Below the pieces are notes generated by a model. The model was not told the DNA's origin. It saw nothing but the letters and a program-made list of their open reading frames with translations, and did not search any database. A stretch of 64,000 nucleotides of DNA from assembly GCF_023273855.1 (NCBI RefSeq), contig NZ_CP096884.1, positions 1,240,001 to 1,304,000 of the forward strand, read 5' to 3'. Shown here in pieces: positions 8,598 to 17,400 of this stretch (positions are counted from its first letter, which is position 1; every line of letters starts with the position of its first letter). The translations under genes were made by a program, and so were the position numbers. The DNA comes from Seonamhaeicola sp. ML3. GTDB lineage: Bacteria > Bacteroidota > Bacteroidia > Flavobacteriales > Flavobacteriaceae.

Positions 8598-11519
8598 TTA
8601 TTTGAGAGCAGCTTTGAGTATACTAACAGGATGCTTGGATTTCCTCTTTGTCCCATCCCAAATTTGATGCCTGCAACTTGTGCCTGCAGCAGCTATTAAA
8701 ACTGAATTTTCTGTGTTTCTAATTTTAGGGAACAACGTATCTTCCCCTATTTGCATGCTTAATTTATAATGCGCCTTTTCGTAACCAAATGAGCCTGCCA
8801 TACCACAGCAACCAGAATTAATAATACTCACACTGTAATTTTTGGGGAGATTTAACATTAAAAACGTGGATTCGGTACCGCTCAATGCCTTCTGATGGCA
8901 ATGGCCATGAATCTTCACAATCTTTTTTTTAGTAGTAAATTGGTCTGCAGAAATATTACCGTTCGAAATTTCGTTTTTAATAAACTCTTCAATTGTATAG
9001 GTGTTTTTCGAAATTTTTAAGGCTTCCGTTTTATTTTTTGCCAATCTTAAGTATTCATCTCTAAACGATAATATTGCTGAAGGCTCAATACCAACCAATG
9101 GCACATTTGCTGAAATTAGACCAGAAAAAATAGCTGTATTTTTGTTTGCAATAGTCCTGGCTTCATCTAAAAACCCTTTGGAGATGAGACTTCGGCCGCT
9201 CTCTTCGTGGTCAACAATATTCACTTTATAGCCCAGTTTAGAAAGTAGTTCAAAGGTATCTATACCGACCTCAACATCGTAATAATTGGTAAACTCATCT
9301 ACAAACAAATACAGTTCCCCTTTTTTGTATACTTTTTTTTTGGATTGGCTCTTATTTTTACTGTACCACTTTCTAAATGTTTTTGAAGCCAACTTGGGGA
9401 TACTTCTTTTGCTTGCAATTCCTAGAAGGTTCTTGGATAACATTGTATTTAAAACGGCATTGGTAAGTCCCTGAAAAGTACTGCCAATTTTATTATACTT
9501 TACATTGTTTGCCATTATTCGTGTTCCTAACGAAGGTGAATTCTCTTTATAATACTGATACAAAAACTCAGCCTTAAAACTGGCCACATCTACATTACTT
9601 GGACATTCGCTAGCACAAGCCTTACAACTTAAACATAAATCGAAAACCTGTTTTAGCTCCTCATGGTTAAAAGGATTTTCTTTATTAGAATTGGTTAAAA
9701 ACTCTCGTAACGCATTGGCTCTAGCTCTTGTAGTATCCTTTTCATTTTTTGTAGCTCTATAACTAGGACACATGGTGCCTCCAGCCGCAACCGACTTTCT
9801 ACAATCTCCAGAACCGTTACACTTTTCAGCTGCTTTTAAAAGCCCTTCAGAATCTGAAAAATCAAGTATCGTTTTAATTTCTGGCTCTTTTCTATCCGCC
9901 TCATAACGCAAGGATTCATCCATTGGAAAAGCATCAACAATCTTTCCTTTATTGAATAGATTATTAGAATCGAAAACTTGTTTGATTCGTTTTAGCAATT
10001 GGTAATTTTTGTCACCAATCATTAAGGGTAAGAATTCGGCACGTACAATACCATCGCCATGTTCACCACTGAACGATCCTTTATATTTTTTAACCAGTTT
10101 GGCTGTGTTGGTAGTTATCTCTCTAAAAAGCCTTACGTCTTTCGGTTTTTTTAAATTTAAAATAGGGCGCAAATGTATTTCACCAGCACCAGCATGGGCG
10201 TAGTAAACTGCTTTTTGATTATAGCCATCCATCATCTTGGTGAATTCAGCAATATAATTTGGTAAATCCTGTAAATCTACAGCAGTATCTTCTATACATG
10301 CCACGGCTTTAGAGTCTCCAACAATATTTCCCAATAACCCTAAACCAGCCTTTCTTAGCTCTAAGGCTTTCGCTATATCTTCACCGTATAGTTCGGCAAA
10401 AGCATATCCAAAATTGGCCTTTTTTAAATCCTGAATTAGTTTTTGGGCTTGACTTTTAACCAATTCTTTTGAATCTGCTCGTACCTCTAACATCAAAATC
10501 GCTTCAGGGTCACCATCAATAAAGAATCTATTCTTTAATTGTTCACGATTATTCTTTGTACAGTCTAAAATGGTTTTATCCAAAAGTTCGCAAGCATACA
10601 AATTGTGTGTCATGGCAATGACTGTGGCCTCTAAACTTTCCTGAACGGTCTTAAAGTGAGGCACAATTAACACCTCTTCTTTAGGCGGTAAATCGTCTAA
10701 CTGCAATGTAATAGCCGTAGAAAAAGCTAAGGTGCCTTCGCTACCACAAAGTAACTTTGCAATATTGATTTGTTGAACTATGCCATCTTTAGATGTATCA
10801 TCTAAAAGCGCATCAACCGCATACCCTGTATTTCTTCTATGTATGGTTTTATCAGGGAATTCTTTTCGAATCTCCAATTGTGTTTCTGGCTTAGATAGTT
10901 CTTTTACAAGAGATTTATATATTGAACCTTCTAATGTTTCTAATTTAAGTTTCTCTTGAAGCGCTTCTCTAGTTAAGGTTTTAAAAACGACTTCGGAACC
11001 ATCTGACAGTATAGTTTCAATTTCTAAAACCTTGTCTCTAGTAACCCCGTATTTAATAGAAGTTGAACCCGATGAGTTGTTGCCAACCATACCGCCAATC
11101 ATACACCTGTTACTGGTAGATGTATTTGGCGCAAAAAACAATCCGTAGGGTTTAAGAAATAAATTGAGCTCATCTCTTATAATACCTGGCTCTACCGTTA
11201 CGGTCTTTTCTTTTTCGTTAACATTTAAAATACGGGTAAAGTGTTTGGAAACATCCACTATAATACCATCGCCAACACATTGTCCTGCAAGGGAAGTCCC
11301 TGCAGTTCTTGGAATTAGAGTGGTATTATTATCATGGGCAAAGGCAATGAGCTTTTTTATATCGCGCTTGTCTTTTGGGAAAGCTACAGCTAATGGTATT
11401 TTTCGATACACCGAAGCATCAGTTGCATAAATACTTTTATGCAAGTCATCAAAAAACAACTCACCGCTTAATTGAGACGATAGTTTTTTAAGGTTATTTT
11501 CAAGGCTTACCTCCAACAT
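8598..11519 (-). CDS. FAD-linked oxidase / Fe-S oxidoreductase fusion (D-lactate dehydrogenase-like)
   Basis: A 973-residue fusion of a glycolate/D-lactate-oxidase-type flavoprotein and a GlpC-like Fe-S subunit. The PCMH FAD domain (about 35-270) has PRTAGTSLAGQCVG. The FAD-oxidase C-terminal domain follows, with HAGAGEIHLRP and SGEHGDGIVR. The Fe-S part has CNGSGDCRK and CLSCKACASECP (about 540-640), then CCG domains with HGHCHQKAL and SGCCGMAGSFG. Such fusions oxidise D-2-hydroxy acids, commonly D-lactate, and pass electrons to quinones at the membrane. The exact substrate cannot be read from sequence. It is monocistronic; MLEVSLENN at 11519 is the first ATG. Confidence 0.9.
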   Translation of the reverse strand: MLEVSLENNLKKLSSQLSGELFFDDLHKSIYATDASVYRKIPLAVAFPKDKRDIKKLIAFAHDNNTTLIPRTAGTSLAGQCVGDGIIVDVSKHFTRILNVNEKEKTVTVEPGIIRDELNLFLKPYGLFFAPNTSTSNRCMIGGMVGNNSSGSTSIKYGVTRDKVLEIETILSDGSEVVFKTLTREALQEKLKLETLEGSIYKSLVKELSKPETQLEIRKEFPDKTIHRRNTGYAVDALLDDTSKDGIVQQINIAKLLCGSEGTLAFSTAITLQLDDLPPKEEVLIVPHFKTVQESLEATVIAMTHNLYACELLDKTILDCTKNNREQLKNRFFIDGDPEAILMLEVRADSKELVKSQAQKLIQDLKKANFGYAFAELYGEDIAKALELRKAGLGLLGNIVGDSKAVACIEDTAVDLQDLPNYIAEFTKMMDGYNQKAVYYAHAGAGEIHLRPILNLKKPKDVRLFREITTNTAKLVKKYKGSFSGEHGDGIVRAEFLPLMIGDKNYQLLKRIKQVFDSNNLFNKGKIVDAFPMDESLRYEADRKEPEIKTILDFSDSEGLLKAAEKCNGSGDCRKSVAAGGTMCPSYRATKNEKDTTRARANALREFLTNSNKENPFNHEELKQVFDLCLSCKACASECPSNVDVASFKAEFLYQYYKENSPSLGTRIMANNVKYNKIGSTFQGLTNAVLNTMLSKNLLGIASKRSIPKLASKTFRKWYSKNKSQSKKKVYKKGELYLFVDEFTNYYDVEVGIDTFELLSKLGYKVNIVDHEESGRSLISKGFLDEARTIANKNTAIFSGLISANVPLVGIEPSAILSFRDEYLRLAKNKTEALKISKNTYTIEEFIKNEISNGNISADQFTTKKKIVKIHGHCHQKALSGTESTFLMLNLPKNYSVSIINSGCCGMAGSFGYEKAHYKLSMQIGEDTLFPKIRNTENSVLIAAAGTSCRHQIWDGTKRKSKHPVSILKAALK

Positions 11520-11591
11520 GAATTGTTTTAGGCGAATATAATTCTTTAAATAAAGAAAGCCTAGACCATACTTTATTTAGATTAACCTGTT

Positions 11592-12980
11592 TTATTTCTT
11601 TATAGTGGGAACAACGACCTTTTTATTAATCCAACAGGAAAATTTTATCTCTTTTCCAGAACACGCACATAAAAATATCATTTCTTTACTTGGAGCCAAA
11701 GCTTCATATCTTTTGATAGCTCTTTCGGCGTGTTGCTTTATGGTTGGGTCTACTATTAATGCTTTTCTGGCTTCATTTGCTGCGAGCCAATAGACCGCTC
11801 TTTTTTCAAACTCATCTTTACCACAATTATTGGCGCTCATTGCATACATAGACGCTATGGCTAAATGTGGCCTGCCGTTAGACGGATTAAGCTTTAAGGC
11901 TCTTCTGTAATAAATTCGAGCACGGGAATAGTCTGCTTTTCTCATTAGTGTAAAACCAATTCTGTTGGCTAATTTTGATTTTTTAAAAGTATCTGTTTCT
12001 AATTCGTAAGCCTTGGCCAAGTAATTCATTGCTTCTTCAGTTTTTCCCTTTTTCACAAGGATAATAGCCACAAAAAATTTGGTGTCTGCAGAAGGTGCTA
12101 CCTCATCATAGGCTATGGCTAACTTTTCATATAAAGGATCTTCAGTACATTCTTTATGGTACATTCTACTTACAGCACGTTTTAGCCAAATAGAATCTTT
12201 TTTATGTGCCTCAAAATCTTTTGTATATAATTGGATTAGATTTGAACAATCAGCTATTGTTGCAATCATTTTATTGATGTTTTCCGAAACTAAACTGTAA
12301 TTTTTTAGATAGTTCTTATACGACGATTTTGCTTTAATTTCTGTTTTGTTTAGCGGTATCTTTTTGTTCTGTTTTTCAACAAGTTTATTCAGTTTAAGGG
12401 AATAATTCTTCACCTCATTTTCTATTTTATCATTAATGTCATCGTATTTGTCAAAAACTTCTTTTAGACTTTTTTTACCAGCTTCATTAAGCTCCATAAT
12501 CAAAGAAAAATAAGTGTAAAGGGCTTTTGGGTGATTGAAGGTCTTTTTATCCATTTGAAACGCATTATCAAAACCATGATACAGTTCTTCGGTAGATTTT
12601 TCAAGAACATCCCTATTATCATACTTAAGCTGAAATGATTTGGCGCTGTATTGTCCTTTCGGCGTTTTATTTGGAAAATAGTTAAGCCTACTTTCCCAAA
12701 CCCCTAATAGTTCATTCAAAAGTCGTTTACGCGCTTCACCTTTTGTCCTCTCAATCTTATGCTTCAATATTTTTTCGCCATCGCTATAAATGGCAATATT
12801 TAATTCCGGACAACTGTCCTTAACAAATTTCCAATTATCGTAGGCTATATCGAAGTTTTTTACTGTTACATCTTGATGAAAAAGAGACAATTTTGTTTTG
12901 CATTCTATGTCCTTTTGAGCAAAAATTAAACTTACGTTTATCAAAAAGCAAACAAAGAATAATGTAAACTTGAATTTCAT
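11592..12980 (-). CDS. Secreted TPR-repeat protein
   Basis: A 462-residue protein with a Sec signal peptide (1-21, ending LIFAQ), a long lysine-rich helical middle region and TPR-like repeats between about 295 and 400 (for example GKTEEAMNYLAKAYELE and RARIYYRRALKLNPSNGRP). Bacteroidota proteins of this layout are periplasmic or outer-membrane scaffolds, sometimes linked to gliding or secretion, but no partner is adjacent. The C-terminus contains FLCACSGKEIKF, an unusual Cys pair in an otherwise Cys-poor tail. Function is not assigned. Confidence 0.8.
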   Translation of the reverse strand: MKFKFTLFFVCFLINVSLIFAQKDIECKTKLSLFHQDVTVKNFDIAYDNWKFVKDSCPELNIAIYSDGEKILKHKIERTKGEARKRLLNELLGVWESRLNYFPNKTPKGQYSAKSFQLKYDNRDVLEKSTEELYHGFDNAFQMDKKTFNHPKALYTYFSLIMELNEAGKKSLKEVFDKYDDINDKIENEVKNYSLKLNKLVEKQNKKIPLNKTEIKAKSSYKNYLKNYSLVSENINKMIATIADCSNLIQLYTKDFEAHKKDSIWLKRAVSRMYHKECTEDPLYEKLAIAYDEVAPSADTKFFVAIILVKKGKTEEAMNYLAKAYELETDTFKKSKLANRIGFTLMRKADYSRARIYYRRALKLNPSNGRPHLAIASMYAMSANNCGKDEFEKRAVYWLAANEARKALIVDPTIKQHAERAIKRYEALAPSKEMIFLCACSGKEIKFSCWINKKVVVPTIKK

Positions 12981-13152
12981 AATAGGTGTTTTTAGTTAGT
13001 ACTTGATGAAAAATACCACAAAACATGTACCAAAACTCCAAATATTGTTAGACGCAACGTTCTTTCATATTGCATTTAAATAGGTATTCTTTCAAAAGTA
13101 TTCAACGAAATAGCTAAATTTACCTACACTAATTCGTGAAACGAGCTAATCT

Positions 13153-13776
13153 ATGTCGCTTTTTGAGTCCGATTTAAACGACGAACAATTATTAGGAAAG
13201 TACCTTGATAAAATCTATGAAGAAATCAACATCCCAATTGAAAGAACACATGATACCGAACTTCAATTTAGAGGAGTTGATATTATTTATAAGAGCTCAA
13301 AAGGACCTGTTTACATCGACGAGAAATCGCAACTACACTATATAAACAAAGATTTACCAACTTTTACTTTTGAGCTGTCTTTTCTGAAAAACGGAAAAGA
13401 AAAAAGGGGTTGGTTCTTGGATAAAGAAAAAATTACCGACTACTATTTTCTAGTGACCGGCATTTATGTAAATAAGGACAAACAATTAAACTCTGGACTT
13501 AAATCCTGCAAAATAACCTCGGTAAACCGATTAAAATTAATAGAGTTACTAAAAGACAAAGGACTTAGTCCTTTAAAACTGAACACCTATTCTGAAACAA
13601 TTAGGTCAGATGAAAACGCTGCATTTAAAACTGAAATCCCCGAATTAAAGCCGAAAACCGAAGGTTGTTTGGTGTATTCTAATCAATTGGACGAAAAACC
13701 AATTAACCTCATGCTACGACTTAATTTTCTGATTCAGAAAGGTGTTGCAAAGCAGATTTATCCTGCGACTCTTTAA
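13153..13776 (+). CDS. Probable type II restriction endonuclease (PD-(D/E)XK-like)
   Basis: A 207-residue protein I do not match to a named enzyme. It contains FRGVDIIYKSSKGPVYIDEKSQ-like spacing: Asp43 in GVD, then 12 residues, then Asp56-Glu57-Lys58. This is the D...(D/E)xK arrangement of PD-(D/E)XK nucleases, set on predicted beta strands. It converges with a C5-cytosine methyltransferase gene and overlaps it by 56 bp, the expected layout for a cognate restriction enzyme. It is therefore inferred to cut the sequence that the neighbour methylates. The target site is not predictable. It could instead be a nicking or accessory nuclease. Confidence 0.65.
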   Translation: MSLFESDLNDEQLLGKYLDKIYEEINIPIERTHDTELQFRGVDIIYKSSKGPVYIDEKSQLHYINKDLPTFTFELSFLKNGKEKRGWFLDKEKITDYYFLVTGIYVNKDKQLNSGLKSCKITSVNRLKLIELLKDKGLSPLKLNTYSETIRSDENAAFKTEIPELKPKTEGCLVYSNQLDEKPINLMLRLNFLIQKGVAKQIYPATL

Positions 13777-15136
13777 TGCACTTGGAAAGCACCACACCTA
13801 TGCGCTCTACAATACCAACTACTAAAGCATTTCCCATAAAGAAAGCCCGTTTAGCATCGGTAACACGCTCATGTTTGGTATGATTATCAGGGAACATATT
13901 TAGCCGTTCTAACTCCAAAGGTGTTAATCTTCTATACAAAACATCTTTCTCCAATTCAACGAGATGTTTAAATCTTGAAGCGCCCGAACCTCCCTCGGAA
14001 GTGATAATGGTTCTGGATGGTAAGTTAATATCATCTGATAAGCTCAAAGGACCTTCTGTGTAATAAAAAGCACCTTTTGAAGACACCCTTTTTTCTGCCT
14101 TTCGGCCTTTAAGGTATTTCCATTTATCTAATTCCGTAAGTAAAACGGCCTCATCCCTGGAATTCATTTGAAGGTAGGAAAGCGATATACTAGGTTTTTG
14201 TTCTTTAATTATCGGAGTTTTTAGAACTTTTTTGCTGTCAACAAAAAATTCGTCACCAACTTTGCCATGGTCTATCAATACATCTTTTAGACTACCAAAA
14301 TCACTGTAGTTAATGTTGTTATCTGGCTTAGGCGTATAATCGAAAGTTAAAATATTTCGCCCAACCATAGAACCGCAATTGTAGAATTTACCGTGTACAA
14401 AATCGTTGGAGATTTCAACAGCACTCCCCTTAAGTTCGAATGCTTTTCTATCACCTTTTATTTGCGAGGGAAAGGATTTACCAAGCACGCTATTTTGTGA
14501 AATCCAATCAACACCCTCTTCTATGGTTAAACCACTTGCTTTGTGAGCACCAAAAATAAAGACACGTCTTCGCCGTTGTGGCATACCGTAATCGGCTGCA
14601 TTGATAACTTTCCACTCCACATCATAACCCAAATCGCTTAAAGTAGCCAAAAGTATCGCAAAATCGCGACCTCTTTTATTTACTGGAGATTTTAGCAACC
14701 TGTCTACATTTTCAAGCAAGATGAATTTTGGCCTTTTTACTTCTAAAATTCTATGAATGTTCCACCAAAGCACACCTTTTTTACCTTCAATGCCGTTGGT
14801 GTTTACACCGGCTACCGAATAATCCTGACATGGAAATCCACCTACCAGCAAATCGTGGTCTGGGATATTCGAATCGACTTTTGTGTCTGAAACTTCATTA
14901 CTGGCAATGGTATCGATATCATCTCCGCAATGATTTGCCCCTTGCCATTTATCTTTATAGACCAAATTAGCATGTTGAATACTGGTTGATGGTTCCCATT
15001 GATTAGACCAAACCACTTCGTAATTAGATTTTAAATCCTTGGTATAATTGGAAGAAGCCGATTTCCCGTTCCAACCCTCTAGACCAAGTCTAAAACCGCC
15101 TACGCCAGCAAATAATTCAACAACTTTAATACTCAT
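13721..15136 (-). CDS. DNA (cytosine-5-)-methyltransferase, type II
   Basis: A 471-residue C5-methyltransferase that transfers methyl from SAM to cytosine in a specific DNA site. Motif I is VELFAGVGGFRLGLE (6-20). Motif IV is GGFPCQDYS with catalytic Cys103. Motif VI is LLENVDRL (Glu142). Motif VIII is PQRRRRVFIFG (186-196), and the late motifs include FMGNALVVGIVERI. The variable target-recognition region is about 200-400. The tail-to-tail 56-bp overlap with the nuclease gene marks a type II R-M pair. The methyltransferase is transcribed from its own promoter on the other strand, which allows it to be made independently of the nuclease. Confidence 0.95.
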   Translation of the reverse strand: MSIKVVELFAGVGGFRLGLEGWNGKSASSNYTKDLKSNYEVVWSNQWEPSTSIQHANLVYKDKWQGANHCGDDIDTIASNEVSDTKVDSNIPDHDLLVGGFPCQDYSVAGVNTNGIEGKKGVLWWNIHRILEVKRPKFILLENVDRLLKSPVNKRGRDFAILLATLSDLGYDVEWKVINAADYGMPQRRRRVFIFGAHKASGLTIEEGVDWISQNSVLGKSFPSQIKGDRKAFELKGSAVEISNDFVHGKFYNCGSMVGRNILTFDYTPKPDNNINYSDFGSLKDVLIDHGKVGDEFFVDSKKVLKTPIIKEQKPSISLSYLQMNSRDEAVLLTELDKWKYLKGRKAEKRVSSKGAFYYTEGPLSLSDDINLPSRTIITSEGGSGASRFKHLVELEKDVLYRRLTPLELERLNMFPDNHTKHERVTDAKRAFFMGNALVVGIVERIGVVLSKCIKESQDKSALQHLSESEN

Positions 15137-15589
15137 ATAAGTACAGGTTTATGTCTTTCAAAAATAGGATTATTTATAAGGTGTTCTTTGGGGAAGAAGC
15201 GCTTTCCTTTCAATTTTTATTAACAGTGTGCAAAAGGATGATTCATTGAATAAAAAAAGCCCAAACTACATTTGTAATTTAGGTCTTTTCTGGTTTAGCT
15301 AGGCTTGAACCATGGAAGTTAGAATAACACACATTGATTTGCATGCTTTCATTTTAAATAGTTGATTTTTAGATTTCCATTATTTTAAAGTTATAGCTTT
15401 TAATAAAAATCTGATTTTCAATTTTTGAAGTTTCTCCAGCCTCCTAACTAGTTAATCCTAATTCATTTAAACATGTTTTAAATATTCTTTTTACTTGTAT
15501 TTAGTTCAATAATGGCAGCTTCAAGCATCTTATTTTCATAAGAATACTTGAAACCGCCTTGATCAAATAAAACTAAAACAAACTAACTT
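15137..15589. other. Intergenic region with decayed tRNA 3' end and terminator
   Basis: No gene is seen in these 453 bp. At 15252-15283 there is an exact copy of the A-run and hairpin found downstream of the tRNA-Met gene at 43.1 kb. It is followed by a degenerate tRNA 3' end (about 15291-15316) that keeps the T-loop string GGCTTGAACC. This is the leftmost of four copies and marks the putative outer edge of the island cluster. The rest is AT-rich with no recognisable signal. Confidence 0.6.
15252..15289 (-). terminator. Copy 1 of the tRNA-Met terminator hairpin
   Basis: Same hairpin as at 43101-43139, with a 13-bp stem including G-U pairs and a loop of about 4 nt. In the minus direction it runs into seven T. 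The tRNA that once fed it is degraded here, so it is a relic, though it could still stop transcripts. Confidence 0.6.
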
Positions 15590-17383
15590 TTATTGACTGT
15601 CGTCTATTACAGTTAACGGTGGTACGTTTTGCTCTGCACCAGGAAATCCTTTATTTTGATTAATAACTCCTTTTGAGTTATTCGTTATCGTAACAGCAGG
15701 AATTGGCCACAAAACAAAGCGTGGTTCAATGGTCGCCTGAACACCTCTAATAGTGCTACCTACTTTATAAAATATGTTTTTATCGATAACATGGTCGTAA
15801 TAAAAACTTTTCTCTGATAGATTATCTATTGAATATCCATTAAGATTATTGTCGGCCATAATTAAGGAAATACGTGTTAATTCTACCTTTCTAGGTTCTT
15901 CTAGATATAATTCTTTAGCACGTTCTTCTAAAATCTTCACTATAGTTACATCACCACCACTTATATCGCTTGCATTAGCTCTATTTCTAACTTCATTAAT
16001 GTCATCTGCCGCTGCACCTGTATTCCCTAACCAGTAATGGGCTTCTGCACGAAGTAAATAGGTTTCCGCCAAACGGTAAATATAACCATTACCGAACCCG
16101 CCATCGGGTCTTGAATCATCTGATTCGTCATGTGCAATAAATGTTTTGTAATGAGGGAAAGCATAGTAAAATTGCAAAGAGTCTTGGGCTGGATCTCCAA
16201 AATTATTTGGATTAACCGGCTGTAAGTAATCTGCCGAACTTGGATTGTTATAAACTAACTCATCCTTATCCACCCAGTTACCATCGCTACGTCTCAAATC
16301 ATTAGCATCATCCCACATTTCATAAATGTAATAAGGAGTCGCTCTTGACCATGCATTACCTCTTCCAATAGTGTCAATCATTGTTGTCCATACACCGCTT
16401 ATCCTGTCAATACTTCCTCTCGCGCCGTTACTATCTCTAACTGCACCATTCCACCACGCAGGAACAAAATCTCTGTGGGTTGCACGACCTGAACCTCCGC
16501 TGTTAGCGCTTTGTGGTGCTTCAAATCGATCTACAAAGCCTAATATCGTTTCGGTATTTGCTCCATTGAATACATTCTCTGGTCTTGCCAAATCCCATAT
16601 GTAATCTCTATCAGGATTATTGGCATCTACACCAAATCTATTCTCTACCAAGCTAAAAGGACCGTCAATAATTTCTGTTGCCGATTGTACTGCCCCAGAA
16701 AAATTACTGTTAGCTAATTGAATTTTAGTAAGTAAATGATAACCCGCCCATTTAGTTTCTGCACCTTCAACATTCGATTCTGGAAGCCATTGTACAGCAA
16801 ATTCCATGTCGCTTTCTATTTTATCTAAAATAGTTTTTCTGGCGTGGGTGAAATAATCTAATTTGGGTCCTGTAATTACTTGTCCAACAAACGGTACATC
16901 GCCATAAAGATGTACCAATTGGTAATACCAATACGACCTATGGAAATAAGCTGCTGCTGTAATGCTATTTCTCTCTTCTTCCGATTCTAAATCTGCTCTA
17001 TCTGCATAGAAAAGAAGTAAATTGGCAGTACTTATAGGGATTGAATAGGCTCTGTTAAAATAGTCTAGCATCTTGTAACCTCCATCACTATTGGGTGTAA
17101 ACTGTAATGCCAGGTTACGAGGCACACGGTTATTTCTTGCTGGTGCAAAACCTATATCTGTGGTGATTGACTGTGAGCAAATGCCACTACGTTCGCCATC
17201 ATATTGCCATCTCAATTCTTTTCTCAAAGTAATTAATAATGCGTCAAAACCTGATGTATCAACTAACGTATTATCTGGTGATAAAAATGATAACGGTTCG
17301 GGCTCTAAAAATTCTTCATCACAAGAGACGGTCACTGTGAGGGCTAAAATTGATAATATAAAATATTTAAACTTACTTTTCAT
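15590..17383 (-). CDS. SusD/RagB-family nutrient-binding lipoprotein
   Basis: Surface lipoprotein that forms the lid of a SusC channel and binds the imported glycan or other ligand. Lipobox VTVSC ends at Cys21, followed by DEEFLEPEP, the usual SusD opening. The helical TPR-like core and C-terminal motifs RLAETYLLRAEAHYW and LEERAKELYLEEPRKVELTR are clear. At 597 residues it has a typical length. It sits 17 bp downstream of the susC-like gene on the same strand. The ligand is not predictable because no glycoside hydrolase, sulfatase or peptidase is adjacent. Confidence 0.95.
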   Translation of the reverse strand: MKSKFKYFILSILALTVTVSCDEEFLEPEPLSFLSPDNTLVDTSGFDALLITLRKELRWQYDGERSGICSQSITTDIGFAPARNNRVPRNLALQFTPNSDGGYKMLDYFNRAYSIPISTANLLLFYADRADLESEEERNSITAAAYFHRSYWYYQLVHLYGDVPFVGQVITGPKLDYFTHARKTILDKIESDMEFAVQWLPESNVEGAETKWAGYHLLTKIQLANSNFSGAVQSATEIIDGPFSLVENRFGVDANNPDRDYIWDLARPENVFNGANTETILGFVDRFEAPQSANSGGSGRATHRDFVPAWWNGAVRDSNGARGSIDRISGVWTTMIDTIGRGNAWSRATPYYIYEMWDDANDLRRSDGNWVDKDELVYNNPSSADYLQPVNPNNFGDPAQDSLQFYYAFPHYKTFIAHDESDDSRPDGGFGNGYIYRLAETYLLRAEAHYWLGNTGAAADDINEVRNRANASDISGGDVTIVKILEERAKELYLEEPRKVELTRISLIMADNNLNGYSIDNLSEKSFYYDHVIDKNIFYKVGSTIRGVQATIEPRFVLWPIPAVTITNNSKGVINQNKGFPGAEQNVPPLTVIDDSQ

Positions 17384-17400
17384 AATTTCATGTTTTTTTA

